From Labilithrix sp. (lineage in GTDB: Bacteria > Myxococcota_A > Polyangia > Polyangiales > Polyangiaceae): a DNA stretch of 64,000 nucleotides. Shown here piece by piece: positions 10,167 to 18,234 of the stretch (within the stretch, counting starts at the first letter, position 1; each line of letters begins with the position of its first letter). The notes beneath the pieces were generated by a model. That model worked only from the letters and a program-made list of their open reading frames with translations. It did no database searches and had not been told where the DNA came from. Position numbers and translations under genes: made by a program. The stretch lies in NCBI GenBank assembly GCA_019637155.1, contig JAHBWE010000004.1, positions 465,167-529,166 on the forward strand, given 5' to 3'.

Positions 10167-10410
10167 GGCGGCGGAGATCGAGCTTCGTGCGCTGATGATG
10201 GGGACGTACTTCGGCTTCATCATGCTCGTCGCCTACGACAAGGCTAGCGCAGGCGCGCTCGTCGGACCCGGCCTCTCGTGGGGGATCCTGCTCGGCGCGC
10301 TCGTCATCGTCGTCGCGTGGGTGGTCCTCATCTGCCTCTCGCCGGAGCCCGCCGCGGAGAAGAAATTCGCGGAGGTCGAGCGGCGCATGCACCTCGGGCC
10401 GGACGCCTGA
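10165..10410 (+). CDS. DUF485-like small inner-membrane protein
   Basis: An 81-residue protein with two predicted transmembrane helices (GTYFGFIMLVAYD at 12-24 and LSWGILLGALVIVVAWVVLI at about 37-57). A charged C-terminal tail follows. The layout and the residue pattern around YFGFIMLVAY and GILLGALVIVVAW resemble DUF485 proteins, which are often encoded beside acetate or solute symporters; no symporter is adjacent here. The ATG at 10165 overlaps the divergent start codon. An ATG 10 codons later (MMGTYF) would remove the overlap and still keep both helices. Confidence 0.6.
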   Translation: MAAEIELRALMMGTYFGFIMLVAYDKASAGALVGPGLSWGILLGALVIVVAWVVLICLSPEPAAEKKFAEVERRMHLGPDA

Positions 10411-10422
10411 TACCCTCGCGTC

Positions 10423-10677
10423 ATGGTTCCCGTTCGAGTGACGGTGATGGTGGGGCGAAAGGTCATGCCGGTCGACGACGTGCGCGACGCGAGCGTGAAG
10501 ACGGCGCTCAAGCAAGCGGCGAAGGACGTCGGCGCGCGCCTCGCCGCCGCGAAGTGCCCGACCCACGGCAAGGGCCCGACCGACGTGCGCCTCCACTTCG
10601 ACGCTGGCGGCAACGGCGACCTCAAATACGAGTCCTGCTGCGAGGAGCTGGGCAAAGCCGTCTCGAAGCTCGTCTGA
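10423..10677 (+). CDS. Conserved-looking small hypothetical protein
   Basis: An 84-residue protein that I do not recognise. It begins with a strand-rich segment (VRVTVMVGRKVMPV), then an amphipathic helix (SVKTALKQAAKDVGARLAA). Next come CPTHGKGPTDVRLHFD and ESCCEELGKAVSKLV, giving three cysteines and a His that could bind a metal or form disulfides. There is no signal peptide. It sits 12 bp after the DUF485-like gene on the same strand. Codon use matches its neighbours. Confidence 0.6.
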   Translation: MVPVRVTVMVGRKVMPVDDVRDASVKTALKQAAKDVGARLAAAKCPTHGKGPTDVRLHFDAGGNGDLKYESCCEELGKAVSKLV

Positions 10678-10696
10678 CCGCGGCGATGCGCGGTCG

Positions 10697-11437
10697 TCAG
10701 GGCTCGTAGTAGAAGCGGAGCTCGCGGAGGAGGCCGCTGTCGCCGCGCTCGAAGGTCAGGGCGGCGGGCTCCGGATCGCCGGTGGGGCGCGTGCGCGAGA
10801 TCACCGCTTCGACGCAGCAGCAGCGGCCGTCGTCGGCGGCGCCGGCGGGGGCGATCTGCATGCGGCTGCCGACGTCGCTCACGAACGCCGCCATCGAGCC
10901 GTCCTTCTTCGCGTACGCCTTGCCGTCGGGATCGACGAAGCGCGCCGAGGCCTCGAAGGCCGCGAGCACGCGCTCGACCGCGCCCTTCCGCAGCGCGTCG
11001 AGGACGTGGAGGACGACCTGCGGGACCGCAGCGTCGGGGTTGGCCTCGAGCATCGGCGCGCGGGCGCGGCGCTCGTTTTGACCGGATGTATAGTACAGGC
11101 GAAGCTCGATCTCGCGGAGGCGGCGGCGCTCGGCCACGACCGCGATCGGGACGTCGGCGCCGCCGCGGGTGAGGACGCCCTCCGAGACGTCGCGGTCGAC
11201 GCCCGTCGCCGAGGCCACGTGGCGGTAGGTCGCGCCCTTGAAATGGGCGGCGAAGCGCTCGAGGAGCGGGTCGATCGAGGAGAGCGTCGACGCGCGGCCG
11301 AAGAGCGGATCGTCGATCGTCGCGCGGTTGCCGAGTCGCTTCGAGAGGGCCGGGAGCGCGTTGGACACCAGCGCCGGGACGTAGACGTCGGCCAGGCGGC
11401 CCTTCAACGTGCTGGCGGCTCCGCGCTCCTCGCTCAT
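10697..11437 (-). CDS. Hypothetical protein with two SnoaL/NTF2-like segments
   Basis: A 246-residue cytoplasmic protein without signal peptide or membrane segment. Two halves look alike: RFAAHFKGATYRHVASATGVDRDVSEGVLTR... with REIELRLYYTSG, and VLAAFEASARFVDPDGKAYAKKDG... with LRELRFYYEP. Each ends in a R-E-(I/L)-x-L/F-x-Y-Y strand. That pattern suggests a duplicated SnoaL/NTF2-like cone fold, a scaffold for small-molecule enzymes and binding proteins. No catalytic residue can be assigned. Start taken at MSEERG (11437); an upstream start would overlap the HMG-CoA lyase region further. Confidence 0.6.
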   Translation of the reverse strand: MSEERGAASTLKGRLADVYVPALVSNALPALSKRLGNRATIDDPLFGRASTLSSIDPLLERFAAHFKGATYRHVASATGVDRDVSEGVLTRGGADVPIAVVAERRRLREIELRLYYTSGQNERRARAPMLEANPDAAVPQVVLHVLDALRKGAVERVLAAFEASARFVDPDGKAYAKKDGSMAAFVSDVGSRMQIAPAGAADDGRCCCVEAVISRTRPTGDPEPAALTFERGDSGLLRELRFYYEP

Positions 11438-11501
11438 CGGAGCGGCAGCATACCCACATCGTCGCCTTGCGTCCAAGCCCGCGCCGTACGAGAAGAAGAG
11501 G

Positions 11502-12455
11502 GTGAGCGCCGCTTCGTCCCCCGACCTCTTTTCCGCCGTCCCCGACGCCGTGAGCGTCTACGAGGTCTCTCCGCGCGACGGGCTGCAGAACGAAGGCGTC
11601 ACGGTCCCGCTCTCGGGCAAGCTCCGCCTCGTCGACGCCCTCGTCGCGGCCGGCCTCAAGCGGATCGAGATCACGAGCTTCGTCTCGCCGAAATGGATCC
11701 CGCAGCTCGCCGACGCCGACGATCTCTGCGAGGTCGTCCAGTCGTCCCGCGCGCCCGCCCATCCCGACGTCGCGTTCACCGCGCTCTGCCCGAACGCGAA
11801 GGGGCTCGAGCGCGCGAAGGCGGCGGGGATGAAAGAGGTCGCGGTCTTCATGAGCGCGAGCCCTACCCACAACAAGAAGAACATCAACAAGACGATCGAC
11901 GAGACCTTCGCCGCGTTCGAGGAGACGATCGGCCCCGCGCGCGACGCGGGCATGCGCGTCCGCGGCTACGTGTCCACGGTGTGGGGGTGTCCTTACGAGG
12001 GCGCGGTCGATCCGAAGCAGTCGATCGCGATCGCGCTCCGGCTGAAGGAGATGGGCTGCTACCAGATCTCCCTCGGCGACACGATCGGCGCCGGCACGCC
12101 CCGACAAACGCGCGAGATCATCGCGCGGGCGTTCGATGCTCTCCCCGTCGACGCCGTTGCGATGCACATGCACGATACCCGCGGCACCGCGCTCGCGAAC
12201 GTGGTCGTCGGGCTCGAGCTCGGCGTCCGCCACTTCGACGCCGCGGTCGGCGGTCTCGGCGGCTGCCCCTACGCGCCCGGCGCCGCGGGGAACGTCGCGA
12301 CGGAGGACCTCGTCTACATGCTCGAGGGCATGGGCGTGAAGACGGGCGTCGACCTCGAGCGGCTCGTCGAGGCCGCGCGTGCGGCAGAGGGCATCGTCGG
12401 ACGGCAGCTCCCGGGGAAGGTCCACCGCGCGGGTCTGCGATCGCTTCGCGCGTAA
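11502..12455 (+). CDS. mvaB: Hydroxymethylglutaryl-CoA lyase
   Basis: HMG-CoA lyase cleaves HMG-CoA to acetyl-CoA and acetoacetate in leucine breakdown and ketone-body metabolism. The TIM-barrel DRE family signature is clear: VYEVSPRDGLQNEG near the N-terminus, RIEITSFVSPKWIPQ, AVFMSASPTHNKKN, MHMHDTRGTALANV for metal binding, and GGLGGCPYAPGAAGN with the catalytic Cys loop. Length 317 fits the family at about 300. I favour the GTG at 11502, after an AGAAGAAGAG stretch. An in-frame ATG at 11409 would add 31 atypical residues and overlap the divergent gene. No other leucine-catabolic gene is adjacent. Confidence 0.92.
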   Translation: MSAASSPDLFSAVPDAVSVYEVSPRDGLQNEGVTVPLSGKLRLVDALVAAGLKRIEITSFVSPKWIPQLADADDLCEVVQSSRAPAHPDVAFTALCPNAKGLERAKAAGMKEVAVFMSASPTHNKKNINKTIDETFAAFEETIGPARDAGMRVRGYVSTVWGCPYEGAVDPKQSIAIALRLKEMGCYQISLGDTIGAGTPRQTREIIARAFDALPVDAVAMHMHDTRGTALANVVVGLELGVRHFDAAVGGLGGCPYAPGAAGNVATEDLVYMLEGMGVKTGVDLERLVEAARAAEGIVGRQLPGKVHRAGLRSLRA

Positions 12456-12594
12456 GTGTCGCGCATTGCGGCGGCGCTGGCCGGCGCACCCTTTCATGCA
12501 TGTCGGCGATCCTTTCTTAACTGAAAGATGGAGCGACCCGCGACGGGCGCTTTCGCGGACTTAGCTCTCGGCACGGAGCTCGCATTACAGGCGG
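12456..12594 (+). ncRNA. Possible small RNA or structured 3' region ahead of a strong terminator
   Basis: This stretch between mvaB and the terminator has no convincing coding frame. It has local self-complementarity, such as TTTC/GAAA around TTAACT and the CGCGACGGGCGCTTTCGCG palindrome-like segment. A terminator about 140 bp past a stop codon can mean a long 3' untranslated region or an independent small RNA. I do not recognise any known RNA family. Confidence 0.25.
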
Positions 12595-12649
12595 GCGGCA
12601 CCGCGTTGAGGCTTCCCCCCCCCGAGCCCGGACGCGGTGCCGCTTTTTT
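12595..12649 (+). terminator. Strong intrinsic terminator
   Basis: A perfect 12-bp stem, GCGGCACCGCGT paired with ACGCGGTGCCGC, closes a 25-nt loop that contains a run of nine C. It is followed at once by six T on the plus strand. It should end transcripts coming from mvaB or from a small RNA in between, and isolates the DUF192 gene downstream. Confidence 0.85.
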
Positions 12650-12688
12650 GTGTTCGCGCTTCGGACGCGCGTGGCAGAGTCCGGCGCG

Positions 12689-13348
12689 ATGCGCCTCGCG
12701 ATCTTCGTAGGCCTCACCGCCGTCGCCGCGTGCAGCCGCACGCCGGCGGAGCCGGAGCCCGCCCCGCCGCCGGTGAGCGTGCCGCCGGTGAAGCCGCGCG
12801 CGGTGGCGGCCAGCGCGTCCGCGCCGGAGCCCGCGGATGGCGCCGCGCCGGGATCGCTCGAGGGCCGCTGCGTCGTGAAGATGGCGGACACGGCGCCGCG
12901 GATCCCTCCGAACGCGAGCGCGGCCGCCTGTCCGCCGGACCCGGGGGGCAGCGGGCGCATGCCCGCGGACGAGATCACGTTCCTCGACGTCGGCGGCGAC
13001 GGCCCGAAGCTCAAGATCACGGCGGAGCTGGCGAGGACCCCGCGCGACGTCGAGCGCGGCCTCATGTACCGGCGCTCGATGGGCGACGATCAGGGCATGT
13101 TCTTCAAGCTCGACAAGCGGAGCGTGCACACCTTTTGGATGCATAATACATGCATCGCGCTGGACATGATGTTCGTCGACACCGACGGGCTCATCGTCGG
13201 CATCGTCGAAGGCGCGGCCCCGCTGACGGACACGATCCGGAGCGTCGACTGCGAGTCCGCCTACGTCCTCGAGGTGAACGGCGGCTGGTCCCGCAAGCAC
13301 GGCGTCCAGCCGGGGCAACGGATCACGATCCCTTTCGCGGCCCGCTAG
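12689..13348 (+). CDS. DUF192 lipoprotein
   Basis: A 219-residue exported protein with signal peptide and lipobox-like VAAC, followed by a Pro/Ala-rich linker. The C-terminal 115 residues are a DUF192 domain: ELARTPRDVERGLMYRRSM, GMFFKLDKRSVHTFWMHNTCIALDMMFVD and YVLEVNGGW are the family blocks. DUF192 proteins are small periplasmic beta-barrels of unknown activity. I start at MRLAIFVG (12689), where the hydrophobic signal begins, rather than 13 codons upstream in the terminator tail. A Cys in EGRCVVKM is an unusual extra. Confidence 0.8.
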   Translation: MRLAIFVGLTAVAACSRTPAEPEPAPPPVSVPPVKPRAVAASASAPEPADGAAPGSLEGRCVVKMADTAPRIPPNASAAACPPDPGGSGRMPADEITFLDVGGDGPKLKITAELARTPRDVERGLMYRRSMGDDQGMFFKLDKRSVHTFWMHNTCIALDMMFVDTDGLIVGIVEGAAPLTDTIRSVDCESAYVLEVNGGWSRKHGVQPGQRITIPFAAR

Positions 13349-13363
13349 GGTAAAAACGGGCCC

Positions 13364-14140
13364 ATGAGCTCCCGTTTCATTGCCATCGCCGCCCTCGCTC
13401 TCGTCGCGTGCAACAAGACGCCGGAGCCGCAGCCCGAACCGGCGCCGGCCCCGGTCGCGACGCAGGCCGCCGCCGCGAGCACGGGCGGAGGAAAGAAGGA
13501 CGACGAGCCCGGCAGCGCGCCGAAGACCGACGACAAGCCGAAGGAGCCCGGCAAGCCGGGCGGCGATCCGCACAACGGCAGCTTCACGCTCGCGGAGGCG
13601 ACGAAGGACCTGAAGGGTGCAGGTCCGATCGTCGCGACGATCGACACGAGCAAGGGCAAGTTCCAGTGCAAGCTGTTCGACGACAAGGCGCCGATCACGG
13701 TCGCGAACTTCATCGGCCTCGCGACCGGCAAGCGCGCGTGGAAGGACTCGCGCAGCGGCACGTGGGTGACGCGCCCGGCCTACGACGGCACGACGTTCCA
13801 CCGCATCATCAAAGGGTTCATGATCCAGGGCGGCGATCCGCTCGGGAACGGCACCGGCGAGCCGGGCTACGTGATCAAGGACGAGATCTGGGAGGGCGCG
13901 AAGCACGATCGCGCGGGTCTCCTCTGCATGGCGAACCGCGGCAACAACACGAACGGCGCGCAGTTCTTCATCACCGACGCCGCCGCGGCGCACCTCGACA
14001 ACAACTACACGATCTTCGGCGAGTGCGGCCCCGAGCAGCTCGTCCACGACATCGCGAGCGTCCCCCTCGCCGGCGAACGCCCGGTCACCCCGGTGAAGAT
14101 CAACTCCGTCACCATCACCCGCGACGAGAAGAAGAAGTAA
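13364..14140 (+). CDS. Cyclophilin-type peptidyl-prolyl isomerase, lipoprotein
   Basis: A 258-residue lipoprotein (lipobox LALVAC) with a 70-residue Pro/Lys-rich linker and a cyclophilin domain at about 85-255. Cyclophilins catalyse cis-trans isomerisation of prolyl bonds. Active-site blocks are present: TTFHRIIKGFMIQGGDP with the catalytic Arg, GLLCMANRGNNTNGAQFFI and YTIFGECGPEQL. PITVANFIGLATG matches the N-terminal cyclophilin pattern. It should act in the periplasm on envelope proteins. It follows the DUF192 gene by 15 bp, so both lipoproteins are probably co-transcribed. Confidence 0.9.
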   Translation: MSSRFIAIAALALVACNKTPEPQPEPAPAPVATQAAAASTGGGKKDDEPGSAPKTDDKPKEPGKPGGDPHNGSFTLAEATKDLKGAGPIVATIDTSKGKFQCKLFDDKAPITVANFIGLATGKRAWKDSRSGTWVTRPAYDGTTFHRIIKGFMIQGGDPLGNGTGEPGYVIKDEIWEGAKHDRAGLLCMANRGNNTNGAQFFITDAAAAHLDNNYTIFGECGPEQLVHDIASVPLAGERPVTPVKINSVTITRDEKKK

Positions 14141-14286
14141 CGCCGGCGACGATCGCCACAGGTCGTCCACGATCCTCTCCCACGCTAGGCACACGCTCCC
14201 CACACACTCTCCACAGCTCTACCCCAGCGCGCGCGATTCTTCGTGTCCGGGCTCGCCGATCGCGCGGCGCGTGGTAGACGGGCGGC

Positions 14287-14931
14287 GTGCCCGCGCTCAA
14301 AGGCTCCCTCACGTACGCGCGCTTCTTCGTCGACGGCGAGCTCCCCGCCGATCATCGAGAGCGCTTCCTCAAGGTCGTTCGCCTCCGCGCGATGAGGCCG
14401 CTCGAGCCCGACGACGAGGAGCTCGAACGAAGCGGCTGGTCGAAGATCGGCGAGCCGTTCGTCGTCGACCTCGGTCACGACGACGTGTTCTGGAACGAGT
14501 ACGTCAACCTCGGCTTCCGCACCGATCGCTGGAAGCTCTCGCCTTCGCTCGTCCGCAGCACGCTCCGCGCGGCGGAGGCGGCGTACCTCGAGAAGAAGGG
14601 CCGCGAGCGCCTCTCGCGCACGGAGAAGGCGGAGCTGAAGCTGATGGTGACGAAGAAGCTCCGCCGCGCGGCCGAGCCGTCGACGCGCACGATCGATCTC
14701 TCGTGGTCGCTGAACGAGGGCGTCGTCCGCTTCTTCTCCCACGCGTCGAAGCCGGGCGCGCAGATGATGGAGCTGTTCAAGCAGACGTTCGGCCTCGCGC
14801 TCGTCCCCGAGTCGCCGTTCACGCTCGCGGAGCGCGTCGGCCTCGAGAAGGCGCAGCGGAGCGCGTGGCAGGACATGGAGATGGTCTCGCTCGCCGGGCG
14901 CCGCCCGCTCGACGCGGCGGCGGAGGAGTAG
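14287..14931 (+). CDS. RdgC-like protein
   Basis: A 214-residue protein that follows the pattern of recombination-associated protein RdgC. Landmarks are an N-terminal GSLTYARFFVDGELP, a GWSKIGEP turn, a central helical RERLSRTEKAELKLMVTKKLRRAAEPS, then TRTIDLSWSLNEGVVRFFSHASK and a C-terminal helical block. RdgC forms a DNA-encircling dimer that limits RecA loading. This copy is shorter than the E. coli protein (about 300 residues), which suggests a reduced or distinct subfamily. The start is a GTG. It is 4 bp from the next gene, so the pair is an operon. Confidence 0.6.
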   Translation: MPALKGSLTYARFFVDGELPADHRERFLKVVRLRAMRPLEPDDEELERSGWSKIGEPFVVDLGHDDVFWNEYVNLGFRTDRWKLSPSLVRSTLRAAEAAYLEKKGRERLSRTEKAELKLMVTKKLRRAAEPSTRTIDLSWSLNEGVVRFFSHASKPGAQMMELFKQTFGLALVPESPFTLAERVGLEKAQRSAWQDMEMVSLAGRRPLDAAAEE

Positions 14932-14935
14932 AGAG

Positions 14936-15574
14936 ATGAGCGAGCTGAATCTGGCCGACCGCATCGAGCTCCGGCGCTTCGTCGGGCGTGAGCTCCTCTT
15001 GTGGCTGTGGTTCGAGAGCGAGGTCTTCGAGGCGACGCTCTCGACGAAGGAGCACGGCTCGTTCGGCCTCTGGGTCGAGGGGCGCCTCGTGCTCGACGAA
15101 GGCAAGGAGTCGACGACGATCAAGGGCACGGCGCCGGGGCTTCATCGCGAGGCGAAGGAGGCGCTGCTCCGCGGGAAGACGCCCGAGCGCGCGGGGCTCC
15201 ACCTCTCCTTCGGCGACCACGAGTGCACGCTCACGCTGCGCGGCGAGACGCTCGCGTTCGCGAACCTGCTCCCGCCGAAGAAGGAGAAGGAGGAGGCGCC
15301 CGCGCTCGACGCGGCTCCGCGGGCGCCGCGCAAGCGCGCGAAGAAGGAAGCGGACGCCGACGCGGTCCTCGCCGACGCGGCGTTCTACGATCGCATGCAC
15401 TTCGTCCGCGACGTCGAGGGGCTCACGACCGCGCTCTACCGCGACTTCCTCGCGCTCCGCCTCTCCCCCGCGTGGGACAAAACGGTGGTGCCCGCGCTCG
15501 AGGCGTGGGTGGCGGGCAAGGAGGTCGACGCCGATCGCTACGCCGCCGCCCGCCGACGCGCTCTCGTGAGCTGA
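14936..15574 (+). CDS. Partner protein of the RdgC-like gene, unknown function
   Basis: A 212-residue soluble protein that I do not recognise. The first 115 residues are strand-rich (RRFVGRELLLWLWFESEVFEA, FGLWVEGRLVLDE, HLSFGDHECTLTLRGE). A basic Ala/Lys/Arg linker with PRKRAKKEAD follows, and then a helical C-terminus (YRDFLALRLSPAWDKTVVPALEAWV). It starts 4 bp after the RdgC-like stop with an AG-rich upstream, so the two are translated from one message and may work together on DNA. Confidence 0.65.
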   Translation: MSELNLADRIELRRFVGRELLLWLWFESEVFEATLSTKEHGSFGLWVEGRLVLDEGKESTTIKGTAPGLHREAKEALLRGKTPERAGLHLSFGDHECTLTLRGETLAFANLLPPKKEKEEAPALDAAPRAPRKRAKKEADADAVLADAAFYDRMHFVRDVEGLTTALYRDFLALRLSPAWDKTVVPALEAWVAGKEVDADRYAAARRRALVS

Positions 15575-15597
15575 GCGCGCGCGTCAGTGGTCAGTCG

Positions 15598-16143
15598 TCA
15601 GTGGCCGAAGTGCCCGCTGAGGACGCCCTCGCCGAGGATGTGGCCGTCGATGGCCTCGTCGATCTGCGAGCGCGGCGTCCCCTCCGAGAGGTTCAGCATC
15701 GTGTCGAGCGCGGTGACGCGGTAGCGGTAGCGGTGCGCCTCGCCCTTCGGCGGGCAGGGGCCGGAGTAGTGCGCGACGGAGAAGTCGTTGAGGCCGAAGC
15801 GCGCGCCTTCGCCCGCGTTCGTGAGCTCGGTGCCGGACTCGAGCTTGCGGAGATCGGGCGACAGGTTGAACGCGACCATGTGGACGAACACGCCCGACGA
15901 CGCGTCGGGATCGTCGACCGTGACGACGAGCGACTTCGTCCCCTCCGGCGGCGAGCTGATCACGAGCTCGGGCATGACCTCCTTCCCGTCGCAGGTGCAG
16001 TCGACGGGGATGCGGCCGCCCTCGGTGAAGGAGGGGCTCGTCACCGTGATCGACGCGACGACGACGCCGGGCGCGGCGCGCGGTACGAGCTGCGGTTTGC
16101 CGCAAGCTGTCACGACGACGAGGGCGAGGAGGGCGATGCGCAT
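15598..16143 (-). CDS. PEBP / YbhB-like lipoprotein
   Basis: A 181-residue exported lipoprotein (lipobox VVTAC) of the phosphatidylethanolamine-binding protein family, bacterial YbhB/YbcL branch. Key blocks are PVDCTCDGKEVMPELVISSPP, LVVTVDDPDASSG, FVHMVAFNLSP, GLNDFSVAHYSGPCPPKGEAHRYRYRV and the C-terminal GHILGEGVLSGHFGH. These form the anion-binding pocket (the D-P-D-A and H-R-Y motifs). The family's bacterial role is poorly known. It lies 3 bp after the multi-spanning membrane protein on the same strand. Confidence 0.88.
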   Translation of the reverse strand: MRIALLALVVVTACGKPQLVPRAAPGVVVASITVTSPSFTEGGRIPVDCTCDGKEVMPELVISSPPEGTKSLVVTVDDPDASSGVFVHMVAFNLSPDLRKLESGTELTNAGEGARFGLNDFSVAHYSGPCPPKGEAHRYRYRVTALDTMLNLSEGTPRSQIDEAIDGHILGEGVLSGHFGH

Positions 16144-16146
16144 GGT

Positions 16147-17655
16147 TCAGTCCGCAGGGAAGACGAGGTCTTGCGTGGCGGTCCCGCCGTACTTGCGCCA
16201 CGGCGCGGCCGCTTCGTGCGAGTAGAACGCGTCGTATTTCGCGCGCTCGAAGCTGAGCGCGCCGAAGAGGTTCCACGCGATCGCCCACGCCGCCGCGACC
16301 CAGAAGACGCGCGAGAGGCGCGGCGTCGCGATCGCGAGGAGCACGAACAAGAAGACGGCGTAGTCGTTCGAGAAGCGGTACCCGAACTGGAACCAGCCGC
16401 TGTTCTGGTAGAGGAGGTTCATCACGAGCGGCCCCGCCGCGGCGACGGCGGCGGCGCCCCAGAGGAAGCCCACCTTCTTCGGCCGCGCGAGCCAGAGGTA
16501 GAACGGCGTCGTCCACCAGAGCGCGAGGCCGTGCCCGCTGATCATCCAGCGCGGGACCTGGAACGTCATCCCGAGGAGCTCGAGCGGCACCTTCGCCTCG
16601 CTCGGCGGTGGTTTCCACGGAAGGCTCGCGAGCATGACGGAGAGGTTCCGCGGGAGGAAGTGGAAGCTGAAGAGGCCCCAGCGATCGATGCGCGTCTTCC
16701 AGCCGACCTGGAGGTACTCGTGCCCGAACGCCCACGGCGAGAGCGTGTGGAAGCGCGCGTTGTTGAACCACGACGCGAACGCGATGCAGGCGAGGATGGG
16801 GAGCGAGAAGCGCACGACGAGGCGCACGAACGTCGCGCGGTCGATCCCCGCGATCAGCGCCTGCGCGCGATCGAGGAGGTCGCCCTCGGTCGGCAGCGAC
16901 TTGTCCTCGCGCTTCGCCTCGTACGCGACGCGCGCGGCCTCGAACGCGAAGAAGACGGCGGTGAGGGTCGTCGTCGTGCGGGTGAGGAACATGAAGCCGA
17001 GCATCGCGCCGGCGAGCGCGGGCCGCTCCGCGTCGAGCGCGAAGAGCACGAAGAGCGCGGCGAGGCCGACCCCGACGACGTGCGCCGCGAACCAGACCGT
17101 GCCTTGCACGGCGGTGAAGAAGTAGACGGTGCCGAACGCGAACAGCAGCGCGAGGCGGACGTTGTCGACCTCCGTGCGCGCGGACCGCCCCGTGCGGCGC
17201 AGCTTCTCGAAGACGAGGAACATCACCGCCGGCCCGACGCCGGCGAGCCACACGACGAGCTGCCCGTCGCGGAAGTTCTCGGGGCTGCCGGAGAGCCAGA
17301 CGAACGGCGCCATCAGGAGCGCGGGGAACGGCGGGAAGCTGATGAACCACTTCTGCTCGAAGAGCGCGAAGTCGTTCATGCCGGTGTAGCTCGGAGGCTG
17401 GCCGATGTCGTGACGCCCGTGGAGCCACGCGTCGGCCATGAGCGCGTAGTGGTTGTACGGCGTGTGCCGCACCATCCGCTCCCCCGCCATGATCGCGAAC
17501 ACGACGAAACACGCGACGTAGATCGCGAGCCCGATCAGCACGCGACGCGAGCGCGAGCCGTGCGCCATCCAATCGCGCTTCGCCGGCGCCGCCTCGGGCG
17601 CGGCGGCCTCGGGCGCGGCCGACGCGGGCTCGGGCTTGTCGCTCTCCGCGCTCAT
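16147..17655 (-). CDS. Polytopic membrane protein, GT-C glycosyltransferase-like
   Basis: A 502-residue integral membrane protein with about ten hydrophobic helices after a Pro/Ala-rich cytoplasmic N-terminus. The first periplasmic loop (YNHYALMADAWLHGRHDIGQPPSY), with an acidic residue and DFALFEQKWFISFPPFPALLMAP, resembles GT-C family glycosyltransferases and mannosyltransferase-like proteins that use polyprenyl-phosphate sugars. The catalytic Asp cannot be fixed by eye. The ATG at 17655 (MSAESD) is preferred over upstream in-frame codons because an inverted repeat lies just upstream. Substrate is unknown. Confidence 0.7.
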   Translation of the reverse strand: MSAESDKPEPASAAPEAAAPEAAPAKRDWMAHGSRSRRVLIGLAIYVACFVVFAIMAGERMVRHTPYNHYALMADAWLHGRHDIGQPPSYTGMNDFALFEQKWFISFPPFPALLMAPFVWLSGSPENFRDGQLVVWLAGVGPAVMFLVFEKLRRTGRSARTEVDNVRLALLFAFGTVYFFTAVQGTVWFAAHVVGVGLAALFVLFALDAERPALAGAMLGFMFLTRTTTTLTAVFFAFEAARVAYEAKREDKSLPTEGDLLDRAQALIAGIDRATFVRLVVRFSLPILACIAFASWFNNARFHTLSPWAFGHEYLQVGWKTRIDRWGLFSFHFLPRNLSVMLASLPWKPPPSEAKVPLELLGMTFQVPRWMISGHGLALWWTTPFYLWLARPKKVGFLWGAAAVAAAGPLVMNLLYQNSGWFQFGYRFSNDYAVFLFVLLAIATPRLSRVFWVAAAWAIAWNLFGALSFERAKYDAFYSHEAAAPWRKYGGTATQDLVFPAD

Positions 17656-18234
17656 CGCCGCGCACGGTACGACAAAAAGCACGCGCCCCGCCACAGCGTT
17701 GGTCCCGCGGAGGGAGGAGTGGGCCGCGGGACCGACGCTGTGACAGGGCTCGTGAAAGAGCGCCGCAGCGGGGTTCGGCTCCCGTCCGCGACGCAAAGAA
17801 GTGGTGCACCGTCCGTGCCGGACGCAGGCTCGGTCCCGACCACCCCAGCAGTGGAAGCGAGCAGCAGAGGATGCGGCCGTCTTCGGCCGCGTCCTAGCTG
17901 CGAGCGGGGTGCAGGGGCGCAGCCCCTGCGTTGAATATGCGGCCGTCTTCGGCCGCGTCCTAGCTGCGAGCGGGGTGCAGGGGCGCAGCCCCTGCGTTGA
18001 ATATGGATCCGACCTCGCTCAGGCGACGTCTCCGGGCGGAGTCAAAGCGATCGGATCAAGCAGCTCCGATCGAAAGCTGCCGCACGGTCGGTCGAAAGCG
18101 AGCAGCAGAGGATGCGGCCGTCTTCGGCCGCGTCCTAGCTGCGAGCGGGGTGCAGGGGCGCAGCCCCTGCGCTGAAGATTCGGCCGCGTCCTAGCTGCGA
18201 GCGGGGTGCAGGGGCGCAGCCCCTGCGTTGAGAA
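17656..18234. other. Gene-free region holding repeats
   Basis: These 579 bases contain no gene I can support. They hold the inverted repeat at 17693-17741, about 110 bp of unremarkable sequence and the four-copy hairpin repeat array at 17871-18236. A 100-bp unique segment (18003-18111) splits the array. Confidence 0.7.
17693..17741. repeat. Large inverted repeat upstream of the membrane-protein gene
   Basis: Arms at 17693-17710 and 17724-17741 are 18 nt long and complementary except for one position, with a 13-nt loop. In RNA from one strand the mismatch is a G-U pair. It lies 38 bp upstream of the minus-strand start at 17655, so it may fold in that leader, or it may be a mobile palindromic element. 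Confidence 0.8.

Noticed and set aside
14141..14286. CA-rich stretch with TCCACA-like words resembling DnaA boxes
   Set aside because: No match to TTATCCACA and no origin-type genes nearby.
15001..17934. A 977-codon plus-strand frame
   Set aside because: It overlaps four better-supported genes and is almost wholly Arg/Glu/Ala.
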